Shown piece after piece: positions 54,848 through 64,000 of a DNA stretch of 64,000 nucleotides. Numbering within the stretch: position 1 is the stretch's first letter; every line of letters starts with the position of its first letter. A program made the translations under genes and the position numbers. Source of the stretch: Cryptomeria japonica (lineage: Eukaryota; Streptophyta; Pinopsida; Cupressales; Cupressaceae); contig NC_081411.1 of assembly GCF_030272615.1 (NCBI RefSeq), positions 159,380,471-159,444,470 on the forward strand, in the 5' to 3' direction. The notes under the pieces were generated by a model. The model worked only from the letters and a program-made list of their open reading frames with translations, was not told the DNA's origin and made no database searches.

Positions 54848-55876
54848 ATGCGTGGAAAAGGTGGTCATAATGTGGAGAAACTCAAAGGAACAATGGTGGG
54901 TTTAGATCAACCACCATCATCAAGTGAAGAAGAAGTAAAACGGATGTTTTCAGACATGATAAGACTGTTGAATGATAACAACCTCTATTTGAGTCAATTG
55001 GCCCATAATACAACGAATGGTAAGAAATTGGTGCATACAAAAGGACAAGGCAACAAAACTGCAGACAATAAGGCACATTCAACAAGCAGATCCTCACAGT
55101 CTAGACAATTTGTGCCCACTTTTATACAAGATGAACCTATGGAGGAAAATGAGAATGCTAAAATACAAGATAAATATCAAGTCTTGGGATCAAATTTCCA
55201 ATTAGCTATCTCTTTCAAGGACTACTTGGAAGTCACCAAATGCACAAGGCCTAGACAAAATCAAAACAATCAAGGAAAACAAAATTATGGGCTGCTGAAA
55301 AAAATTGGGAAATTTGTCTCTACCTAGTTTTAATGGATCAACTAGATGTACAACTAGAGACTAGATTCTGAAATTGGACACCTACTTTGTCTTGAACTAG
55401 ATGAAGGAGAGTGATGTCATAAAATTTGCTACACTTCACCTTGAAGGGATTTCACATGAATGGTCTATCATGGTTTAGTAACACAAGGACATGGTGACAT
55501 AGTCTCGTATGACCAGTTTTGCACTACATTGATGGAGATATTTGAATGAAAGGATTTGGAGGCACATTCTAGAGAGTTGGCTTAGTGGAAACAAGTTGGC
55601 ACACTTGATGCATATATTTCAGAATTTAAGTGATTATCATATATGGTTACTAATGTGTCTAAAAGGAGTTTGATTTTTTGGTTCATGGAGGGTTTGGTTG
55701 ATCCTATTAAAGGTTGGGTCAAAGCTTTTGACCCACCATCCTTGCAGGATGTTATTAAGCATGTAAGGAATATGGAGTTATCCACACCACATGCTAGGTT
55801 TCCCAGCAAGTATCCTCAAAGATCCTCACCACAAAATTGGCCACAAAGGACAAGAAACCTAAATACATCAAACTAG
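54848..55876 (+). pseudogene. Gypsy gag relic
   Basis: The first block, from the ATG at 54848 (MRGKGGHNVEKLKGTMVGLD), is charged and Ser/Asn-rich and ends in a TAG at 55327. After stops and frameshifts, 55340-55640 still shows a retrotransposon Gag pattern ('FNGST', a Trp near 'EWS', 'LAYISEFK'-like). The frame at 55643 (FWFMEGLVDPIKGWVKAFDP) continues to a basic tail that would precede the nucleocapsid region. No intact zinc knuckle was found. Confidence 0.65.
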
Positions 55877-56084
55877 CAGGAGAGATGACTAAACCAACTA
55901 GTGGGACAACTCTTGATACAAGGGATGAGTTGAGATGGAAGAGGATTTGTTTTATTGTCATGAGCATTGGACACCTTGACATAGGTGTAAGAGTGGGGGC
56001 AAAGCCCATTGGATTGAGGTTTTTGAAGAATCTAGTGATGATGAGTTGGAAGAGACACAGTTTTAGGATGTACAACAAGAGCAA

Positions 56085-56468
56085 ATGGATGGATATTCAG
56101 GCACAGATGAGCATCAAGATGATTTGTCAAAAATGGAGGGTACAATTGCAACTCTCTCTACCACTCCTTATTATAAGACTTTTAGAGTTAAGGGTGTTGT
56201 GCAGGGACAATGGGTTGTGTTAATTGATAATGGGGCTACCCACAACTTCATGGATGTGTCCTATGTGAAAAAGAGGGATCTAAAAGTAGAGGAACATGAA
56301 GGTTTTCGTGTGAGGACAATGAAGGGCACATTGCATTGTGCAAATCTTGTTCCACAATTGAGCATGGCATTAGGTAATTACACCCTTACTGAGGACTTCT
56401 ATGTGATTGACATTGAGGAAACTAAATTTGTGTTATGTGTTTTGTGGTTACATACTATAAGTCCATAA
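56085..56468 (+). pseudogene. Gypsy retropepsin-like protease relic
   Basis: About 128 codons containing VLIDNGATHNFMDVSYVKKR, the aspartic-protease active-site block of Ty3/Gypsy elements, where the usual D-S-G-A is D-N-G-A here. The hydrophobic strand LVPQLSMALGNYTLTEDFYV follows. Ends in a TAA at 56468. Confidence 0.75.
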
Positions 56469-56679
56469 TTGGCAAACTTCAAGACTATGCAATTGAGTTT
56501 TATAGCAAATGGTAAAAACATGGTATTGAGGGGCTTATATTTAGATGCACCTAGAGTCATTTCAGCTAAGAGGATGGATATTATTTTTTTGTCATTCAGA
56601 GACTGAGTAGGTGGTGCAATATTTTATTACAGATAAGCCCACAGATATAAGACAATGATATCACGTTGACATATAGGGC

Positions 56680-57480
56680 TTGTTGGATAAGCATAGCATA
56701 GTGTTTTTAGATTTACCACATGGTTTACCTCCAAATTGTGGTTTTGAGCATGCCATTGAGCTTGTGGATAGCAAGCCAGTTGTCACAGGTCCTTACCATC
56801 ATCCCAAGCAGTTCAAGGATGAGATTGAGAGGACTATTCAGGAATTGTTAGATGTGGGACATATACGACCCAATTGTAGTCCTTTCTCTTCTTTTGTTGT
56901 ACTGGTGAAGAAGAAGGATGGTACTATGAGGATGTGCATAGACTATTGTGCACTTAATAAGAAGACCATCAAGAATAAGTTCCCTATTCCACACATTGAT
57001 GAGTTGGATGAGCTACATGGAGCAGTCTACTTTTCCAAAATAGATCTTCAATCAAGATACCATCAAATCCGAGTTTGGGAGAAGGATGTGCACAAAACAA
57101 CATTTAGATGCCACTGTGGACATTTTGAGTATTTAGTAATGCCCTTTGGATTATCAAATGCTCCAACTACTTTTCAATCTTGTATAAACCATGTGTTCAA
57201 CAAGCATCTATAGAAGTTTGTTTTGGTCTTCTTTGATGGCATTCTAGTTTATAGCAAAACATGGGAGGAGCATCTTTGGCATCTTAATGAGGTACTGAGC
57301 ATTTTGGCAACTAATTCCCTTTTTGCAAAAGCCTCTAAGTTTGAAGTCAGTATGATCAAGCTATTGTATCTCAGATATGTCATTTGAAATGATGGAGTTA
57401 AGGCACATAGGGAGAAAATTTAGGCTATACTTGATTGGCCACCATAGAAGAATGTGTCACAATTGAGGGGCTTCATTGGT
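56680..57480 (+). pseudogene. Gypsy reverse transcriptase relic
   Basis: Blocks in order: GPYHHPKQFKDEIERTIQEL, SPFSSFVVLVKKKDGTMRMC, IDYCALNKKTIKNKFPIPHI, YFSKIDLQSRYHQIRVWEKD, FEYLVMPFGLSNAPTTFQSC, then TAG at 57211. FFDGILVYSKTWEEHLWHL and the thumb region follow, with further stops near 57386, 57421 and 57448. The metal-binding FxDD motif reads FFDG, so the enzyme would be inactive even without the stops. Confidence 0.88.
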
Positions 57481-57503
57481 TATGCACATACTATAGATAG
57501 TTT

Positions 57504-57899
57504 GTGAAGGAGTTCTCTTTGTTAATCACTCCTTTGACAAATTTGACTAAGAAGGATGCTTTTGTTTTAACGGTTGAGACTCAAGAGATCATGGATCATC
57601 TTAAGAAGGTCATGAGTACTTGCCCCGTGTTGGCTTTGTTGGATTTCTCAAAACCTTTTGTGCTTGAATGTGACACATCCGGAATTAACATTGGGTTTGT
57701 TTTAATGCAAGACAAGCATCCCCTTGCTTATGAAAGCCAAAAGTTGAATGAAGCGGAAAGGCGGTTTTCTTCATATGATAAGGAGATGTTGGTGATCATG
57801 CACGCGCTTGAGAAGTTTCACCAATATCTTGTGGGTAGCAAATTCACAGTGCGGATTGATCATAATAGCCTCAAGTATTTCATGGAACAAAAGGATTGA
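57504..57899 (+). pseudogene. Gypsy RNase H relic
   Basis: FVLECDTSGINIGFVLMQDK, LAYESQKLNEAERRFSSYDK and MLVIMHALEKFHQYLVGSKF match the Gypsy RNase H, including the D and E of the core. It ends NSLKYFMEQKD and TGA at 57897, where a frameshift leads to the integrase frame. Confidence 0.88.
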
Positions 57900-57928
57900 A
57901 CGAAAGATAGCAGTGCTAGGTAAGCAAG

Positions 57929-59078
57929 TTGCAAGGATATGATTTTGATATTGAATTTGTTAAAGGGAAAAATAATGTCGTTGTTGATGCTTTGTTAAGA
58001 AATCCTATTTTTTGTTCACTCTTAGAAATTTTTGCCACTTGGAAGGACCACATATTAATAGAATATGCCAAAAATCAGCATGCTTGTGACATTTTAGATG
58101 GTAAAATAGATGATGAAAGGTATAAGGTGTTGCAAGACATCATCTATTACAAGGAATGAATCTATCTAGTACCTGAAAATGAATTTAAATATAAAATTAT
58201 TGTTGTTCATAACAATCAGTTGGCTAGTCACCCTGGTTATTTGAAGACATACAAACGCATTTGTGAAAGATTCTCATGGAAGGGAACGAAAGATGATGTT
58301 TGTAAACATTGAGAGAATGTCTTGAATGCCAAAGAAGCAAGGCTGAAACTTCTTTTCCAACATGGCTACTACAACCACTTCCAATTCTGAATAAAAAATG
58401 GGAGCAAGTATCAATTGATTTTATTATTGGGTTGCCTAAGGTCAATGGTAAGGATTGTATTTTTTTGTAGTGGACAGACTTACAAAATATGCTCATTTTA
58501 TGCCTATGTATTTCAAATTTAAAGCACCTCAAGTTGTTGGTTTATCTTTTGAGCAAGTTTTCAGACTACATGGAGTGTCAAAGAGGATTGTAAGTGATAG
58601 AGACTGCATATTCATCAATGCTTTTTGGCAAGAATTGATGAAGCTGGTTGGAATGGAACTTGATCATAGCACTAGTTATCATCCTCAAATGAATGGTCAA
58701 ACCAAAATTGTAAATAAGTGGCTCAAACATTATTTAAGGAATTATGTTTTGGGTCAGCAAAAAGCATGGGCAAGATGGTTGCATTTGGCAAAAAATTTCT
58801 ACAATACTACATAGCACATGAGCATTGGCATGACTCCTTTTAAAGCTCTATATGGGTATGAAGCTTCTACATTTGTTGATTTGATATTTTCAAATTCTAG
58901 AGCCCCGAAATCTCTTGAGTGGGCTAAAGAAAATCAAAATATCCTTAAAGCACTCAAGGAGAATATTCAGATTGCACAGGAGCAAAAGAAGAAATATGTT
59001 GATCGGCACCGAGTTGAGAGGTCTTTTGAGGTGGGAGACTTGGTATTTGTGCATCTTCAACCTTATAGAAAATATTGA
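57929..59078 (+). pseudogene. Gypsy integrase relic
   Basis: The linker (FVKGKNNVVVDALLRNPIFC), a decayed HHCC region near 58200-58330 and the catalytic core from 58455 (FVVDRLTKYAHFMPMYFKFK ... SKRIVSDRDCIFINAFWQEL ... YHPQMNGQTKIVNKWLKHYL) are present. The catalytic Glu of the usual GQTE is Lys (GQTK), a single G to A change. After a TAG at 58812 the frame continues through MTPFKALYGYEASTFVDLIF and VERSFEVGDLVFVHLQPYRK to 59078. Confidence 0.87.
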
Positions 59079-59279
59079 TTGAAGATGAGTGGGGCAAAAA
59101 AGCTTAAACCCAAATTTATGGGCCTTTCAAGGTGACTATGTGAATTGTTGAAGTGGCTTATGAGCTAGAGCTTCCATCTACCAGCAAGATTCATAATGTA
59201 TTCCATGTGTCATGCCTCAAAAAGGCACTTGGATAGCATGTCATGCCTTCTAAGGAATTTTCTCCCATGGATGAAGAGG

Positions 59280-59440
59280 GTAAATTGATACTTATTCCAA
59301 AACCAATTTTACAAGTAAGGGAGAAAAGATTTAGGAATAAGGTAATTTCTGAATATCTTATCAAATAGAAAGACTTGCCCTTGGAGGATACAACATGGGA
59401 AGGAGAAGAGATTCTTAAGCATCCTAGTATTAAAATGCTT
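59280..59440 (+). pseudogene. C-terminal chromodomain of the Gypsy integrase
   Basis: Plus-strand frame: REKRFRNKVISEYLIK, a TAG in place of the conserved aromatic Trp, then KDLPLEDTTWEGEEILKHP. The spacing matches the chromodomain at the end of chromovirus integrases, which directs insertion to marked chromatin. The domain places this element in the chromovirus branch of Ty3/Gypsy. Confidence 0.75.
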
Positions 59441-59475
59441 GAGGACAAGCATTGTTTGAGTGGGGAGGACTATAA

Positions 59476-60610
59476 TGGCCTCAACTCAAATCAAGACGCT
59501 TAGTTGTAATTTGGTTGTCCTTTTCTTGGATTACCCAAGAGGAAGAGGATGTAGAGCATCATTAGGTGAGATGTGGGGTCCTTAGCTTGTTCTAATTTCT
59601 AATTTTAAGTTGAGTGAATGTCTTTTGATGCAACTTAAGTGAACTTAAGTTATTTTAAGTTGGGCACGTCTATTTTAAGTGATGCCTAGCCAAGGGACTT
59701 AAGTTGTTTCCTCTTTTATGTACTTAAGTGACTTAATTAAAACATGTGAAAAAAGCCAAGATGGGCCCCAACTTCAAGAGTTCTTATTGGTGCACATTTT
59801 AGGTTTTTATTTTGAAGCCTTGGATTTAGAGGTGGACTATCAAGGGTGGAGATTGATTCATCTTTTTAGAAGTTGTTATAAAACACCCTTAAGGGCTTAT
59901 TTGAGAGGATTATGTGATGAAGATTTATGTTTATTGTTGCTACAACTTGGCTTGAGAATTGAAACCCTTAAGTATCCCTGATTTCGGTGAGAAATATAGG
60001 CTCTCCCTAGTTGGAAGAGTGTGTTCAATAGAAGAACTCTGGTTTGTGAAACCCTAGCACATTATTGTTTCTAGGCTGCAAGTATTCATCTGGTTTGGAG
60101 ACCAAATTGGAGGAGAATCTCAATGTTGGAGACTCGTATCCGAAATTATCTACAACTGCAAACCATCAATTTCTAAGCACTTTACAGATGGCTATTGAAG
60201 AGCACATAAGACAAACCTAGGGTTGACCATTTTGGAAGCCTAGGGCCACTTTGAGGGTTAGCTAGGGTTGGAAATTATTCTCAAACTAGTTTTGAGGTAT
60301 TTTTGGTATTAAAATCTGCATATTTATCTCTACAAGACATTGTATCTCAGTTTTGTAAATCATGGGCAATAATAAGGGTTTTTTTATTGTATTTCCTAGC
60401 TCAAAAATAATCTAATATCTTCATCTTTTAGTTGTACAAATCAGATCTGAAATCTAATCAAAGTTATGGTTTTGAATTGAAAATATTTACATGCAAATAG
60501 GTTTTTAGATTTTGCGCCCTACTTTGCAGAGGTGTTCTCTTTTGTCAGTTATACCCTAGTTTGTAGAATTTTTTGTTTTTTTTTTAGCACCCCTATTTGG
60601 GGATACTACA
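59476..60610 (+). repeat. Gypsy 3' LTR
   Basis: 1,135 bp preceded by the purine tract GAGTGGGGAGGAC (59457-59470). Uninterrupted, it shows the pre-insertion sequence of the Copia site. Ends GGGGATACTACA. Confidence 0.88.
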
Positions 60611-60931
60611 GAGCAACATGGAGAGAAGACCAATGGTATGTTGAAGGTCATGCACCTAAGAAGAGGATTGTCATGTAGTAGTTCAACAATGACAATATGC
60701 AAGATGAAATATTTTTGACAAAGTGACAAGCCACAAAGATTGTAGGGCGATAATTGAAATACAAAGGAAAACTAAAAGTTTTAAGTCAGTTAATGTATGT
60801 TTCAAAAATGTGTGTCAAACACAATGAGAGGTAATGTTTCATGAAGATAGAGGATGGTCCTCAAAATGATACTACTTCACGCAAAGGGTGGACCATTTAC
60901 AATGAAGATTGTTAAGGGGTAAAGAAATAAG

Positions 60932-61281
60932 TGTTGGAATTGTTTGTCTTTGCCAAAAGCTCGAATTATCAACGTTTGATATAAACGCCAAATTTAGCCC
61001 AACCCACGGAAAGTAGTTGAGCCATGTCATGAGTCCCCAAGGACGTGCTGACCACCAAGTCAATAATCTCTTCCTTAGCATTGACTAAGCCTTCAACACC
61101 CACTAAAGGGAGACTCGAACCCGTGACCCAAGGCTCTAATACCAATTGTTGGAATCATTTGTCATTCCGCCAAAAGCTTAAACTATCAACGCCTAATACA
61201 AACGTTAGATTTACTCAACCCACGAGAGGCAGTTAAGCCATGTCATGAGTCCCCAAGGAGGTGTTAACCACCAAGTGAATA
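60932..61281 (-). mobile_element. TRIM, 350 bp, minus strand
   Basis: Terminal repeats at 60932-61065 and 61147-61281 (TGTTGGAAT... to ...CCACCAAGT.AATA). A perfect ATAAG duplication flanks it at 60927-60931 and 61282-61286. A tRNA-iMet-type primer-binding site (minus TGGTATTAGAGC, 61133-61144) lies next to the right repeat and a purine tract (AAGGAAGAGAT, 61066-61077) next to the left one. The 81-bp interior cannot code. On the minus strand the repeats begin TA rather than TG. Confidence 0.85.
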
Positions 61282-61286
61282 ATAAG

Positions 61287-62239
61287 ACCATGTAAGCATT
61301 GCACAATGAAGATATTTGAGAAGGCAAAGGGTAGAGGTGTAAAAAGGACAATCCACACAAAAGACAAGAAGTGCAGTCATATAAATGCCAACTAGCAAGG
61401 TGGACAATAGAAAGGATAGTGATATAGTGGTCCAATTAAACTTGTTTGGACAATCCCATGACAACCATAGCAGTCAACATAATTCTGGGGAAATCCACCA
61501 CATTATAAATGACCTACAATCCATGATTGACATGATAAGATTGTTAACACTCATTAATTATTGCCAAGAGACTAAAAGACAGTCAACAAGGTGACAATAA
61601 ATGAAGTGCACAATCAAAGTGTCATTCAATAGTATATACATTGTCCATGTTTCTAAGAGATGGATAGTACTCAAGCATAAGCAAAAGGGGAAGAATGATT
61701 AAAGAATGCAAGGTACGATCATGTAAACTCATGACCGAACTCTTGACGAGCTTTAAAGGACATATCAAATGACATTCTTAATGGGTAGTGACAATGGCAC
61801 TATGATAGTGATGTCATTTTAAGCTATACATAAAGTCATATGACAAGGCCAACACTGTGTAGGTTGGAGGCAAGTCAAATGAATACAACACAGTTAATAG
61901 CATGGTCAAATACTAAGTATGACAGTTTATTCTTCAAAAGCTCACATGATAGTATTATGCTAGGATATACAATGGATAGAACTATGAGAAAGTATTCATC
62001 AATGAGACAATCTTCAAATATGATTAGTGCATAAGAGGTAACATACCATGACCAAATGTGAGTAGCATCCATGATAGGCCTTTTTAACAATTGCAGAGAA
62101 AGAACACTAAAAAGATATGACAAAGTAGATAAATATTGTAGACCTATGATAGTTATGGACATGACAAGACAATTAAGGGAATGTCATGGTGAGATGCTAA
62201 GGACTTAAAGAGATATGAGCATGTCAACAAGTGTTAAAA
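61287..62239. other. Unassigned A/T-rich sequence
   Basis: Short stop-dense frames only. Composition ('atgataagac', 'gacaatgg') resembles the stretch left of the Gypsy element (45870-46428), as if both belonged to one older repeat. Confidence 0.35.
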
Positions 62240-62636
62240 CTATGCTCAGGCATTTTTTGATACTATTAAATAGTTCAAATCCTCTTATATCTTTTATAAT
62301 CATTTTGTAAGGCAATGAGCCTTTCGGGTTGTATCCCTTACTTGTAATTGAGCAATGAGCTCTAGGCAGTGTGCCTGAATGCATGTGCATTCCCCTTATG
62401 TAATATTTTAATACTTCTAACAGAGTATCTTAATATTGTGGGTTTGAATCCCACCGTGGTTTTTCCTTTAACCGGGTTTCCACATAAAAATCTTGGTGTT
62501 ATGGTGTTGTTGATCTCAAGGATTTGTGGTTCTATACTTTGCTTTTCTTCATTTGCATTACGCAATTGAAAGATCAGGTTATTAAAGTTAAAAATTGTTG
62601 AACACTGATTCATGCCCCCCATCTCAATGTTCCCTT
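62240..62636 (+). repeat. LTR fragment, Copia-like
   Basis: Contains the R-U5-type features of the Copia LTRs in this window in the opposite orientation: 'cccaccgtggtttttccttt', 'ccgggtttccacataaaaat', and near the end 'cactgattcatgccccccat', the reverse of the 'gggggggtgaatcagt' seen at 47221 and 53050. It abuts the Gypsy fragment without a recognisable junction. Confidence 0.5.
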
Positions 62637-62639
62637 GAT

Positions 62640-63150
62640 TTTGACAAGTTTGTTACTGTTTACTTGGATGGCATTCCAATTTTTAGTAAGCTTAGAGAAG
62701 AGCATATATGGGACATCAAACAAGTATTTCAAAGGACAAGAGAAGAGAAGTAGTTGATAAATATGTGGAAGTCTAGTTTCATGAAGATAGAGTTGGTATA
62801 GTTGGGATTTGTATTTATGTAGAAGGATTAAAGATGGATTTGGAGAAGGTTGGAGCAATTGTTGAATGGCTTACACCAGTAAATGTTGGAGAGGTAAGAT
62901 CTTTTCATGGATTGGCTACTTTCTATAGAAAGTTCATCAGAAATTTTAGTAGCATTTGTACACCTATGACTGAGACAATGAGAGGAGATAAGAAAGATTG
63001 CAAGTGGACATCTGAAGCACAAAGAAAATTTTAACTAATGAAACAAAAAGTGACAAAACCATCAATGTTAGCTTTGTTTGATTTAAACAAAGTATTTCAA
63101 GTTGATTGTGATGCTAGTAGGAGTACCATAGGACCAGTGTTAAGTCAGGA
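62640..63150 (+). pseudogene. Gypsy RT/RNase H fragment
   Basis: DKFVTVYLDGIPIFSKLREE (the YxDD motif reads YLDG), then a frameshift region, then [40 protein letters not shown] and, after a TAA near 63033, the RNase H start (LNKVFQVDCDASRSTIGPVL). Homology stops near 63150. It is a different lineage from the element at 46429-60610. Confidence 0.8.
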
Positions 63151-64000
63151 AGGTGATGGGGTGGGGTTTGGGATAGACTAGCCTAGTATATGCTCTTGGA
63201 TCCTTTCCTTGGATCACTTGGTATTCTCTACACACCCTAGGGTCTCTAGGACTTCCCTTTGCTTGAGGAATCCCCTGACCATGCCCAATCCACCCACCAA
63301 TGAGTTGCAATACTGCTCCTAAGGTCTCACCTACTCATGAGACTCAAAACCTCTTACTATGGCTAATAAGGGCTAATCTTGTTCCACACCTTCCAAGGTC
63401 TTAGCAAGGTTGTTTCAAATCTATTTCTTGGTCTATCCACCCATTCATGAGCCCCCAAGAGGTTTCAAGATTCTAACCCCTTACCGATTTCACAAATTTG
63501 GGTTTTTGCCTTCAAATAGGGCTACAAGGATTAGGACCAATTAGGCCTCCTAACCAGTCGTCTAGGGCTCCCTCTCACAAACGGTGCACAAAAAACCTAA
63601 TCTCCCAAAAAAGACTACCATTTATTTGGCATGGAATCAAGGATTTTCTAGGTTTTAGGCCTCCAAGTGTCTGTACACTGTCCTAGGTGGATTTTAAGGT
63701 TTTCAAGGGTTTTTGTGAGGGTTTTTAGAGCCTGCCTGGGTCACAGTGAAGGTTTTGTATTCTAGCCACTTTGTTTAGATTTGTGGAGGCTCGTCCTTCA
63801 CACCAATGATTCTTCACTCACTCCTCTGCACTTCCTCCAAAGGATGCACTCTCCACTAATCAACCTTGCTCTCCAAGACCACTGCACCAATAGCCATTCC
63901 TAACCGGGCACAGTCCAGTCTCGCCTAGGAATGGGTCTTTGCTTGGCATCCTTGCATTTTCAAGGGCCCTGCTTTCTTGGAACTATAGTACAGGGTCTTC
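63151..64000. other. Unassigned sequence at the right edge
   Basis: Moderately C/T-rich, no domain or terminal repeat visible. Probably transposon sequence continuing outside the window. Confidence 0.3.

Larger units (their letters stand above)
46429..60610 (+). mobile_element. Decayed Gypsy element (chromovirus) with nested Copia
   Basis: The LTRs start TG(T/G)CCTCAACTCAAATCAA (46429 and 59476) and end near 54801 and 60610. Between them lie gag, protease, reverse transcriptase, RNase H, integrase and a C-terminal chromodomain, all on the plus strand with many stops and frameshifts. The 5' LTR was split after 47177 by the Copia element 47178-54402. Without it the LTRs are about 1,140 bp each. 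By eye, about one in ten positions differs over the first 120 bp. No target duplication was found (TGTAA on the left, GAGCA on the right), so the ends may be off or recombined. Confidence 0.88.

Noticed and set aside
46424-60615. Target duplication of the Gypsy element
   Set aside because: TGTAA and GAGCA do not match; I could not find an alternative pair of ends with a duplication.
61108-61146. tRNA gene suggested by GGTTCGAGTC-like B box on the minus strand
   Set aside because: No acceptor stem or full cloverleaf; it lies next to the TRIM primer-binding site and belongs to that element.

Overview
The window looks like nuclear DNA of a seed plant, most likely one with a very large, retrotransposon-filled genome (a gymnosperm such as a conifer fits best; this is inference). 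It holds one recognisable host gene; almost everything else is LTR retrotransposon sequence, much of it nested and decayed. No prokaryotic, viral or organellar genes were recognised.

Host gene: on the minus strand, six exons between 41298 and 7442 join in frame, all with GT-AG splice sites, into a 530-residue membrane transporter of the folate-biopterin transporter (FBT/BT1) family. The 1.6-kb coding sequence is spread over 33.9 kb because intron 1 (9.3 kb) and intron 5 (20.6 kb) are packed with mobile elements.

Layout, left to right. 1-5472: 5' part of a minus-strand Tat/Ogre-like LTR element (LTR, PBS, long leader with tandem repeats, broken gag). 5473-7441: 3' flank of the FBT gene. 7442-7933: last exon. 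7934-28510: intron 5, with three levels of nesting: an old LTR family (9.37-10.4 kb; 12.0-12.1 kb plus 24.5-25.7 kb) is split by a 12.4-kb non-autonomous LTR element (12111-24504, 2.1-2.2-kb LTRs full of palindromic minisatellite). Its 5' LTR is in turn split by a 6,027-bp TG...CA unit (12305-18331, perfect GTGAC duplication) that has no visible LTR pair. That unit carries 13 palindromes at a near-constant 167-bp period and a broken reading frame of unknown function. 28511-31686: exons 5 to 2. 31687-40941: intron 1, with a truncated Copia gag and LTR split by a 3.26-kb non-autonomous LTR element (TSD TTTCT), and a probable SINE. 40942-41298: exon 1. 41299-46428: upstream intergenic DNA with a possible DNA-transposon relic. 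46429-60610: a decayed chromodomain-bearing Gypsy element whose 5' LTR was split by a Copia element (47178-54402, TSD AGACA). 60932-61281: a 350-bp TRIM (TSD ATAAG). 62240-63150: fragments of another LTR and a Gypsy RT/RNase H. The last 0.85 kb is unassigned.

The most unusual item is the 6-kb unit at 12305-18331, which may be a giant solo LTR that encodes its own protein under its own TATA box. Other notable points are recurrent arrays of palindromes inside the LTRs of three unrelated elements, and a Copia polyprotein frame killed by eleven stop codons without one net frameshift.
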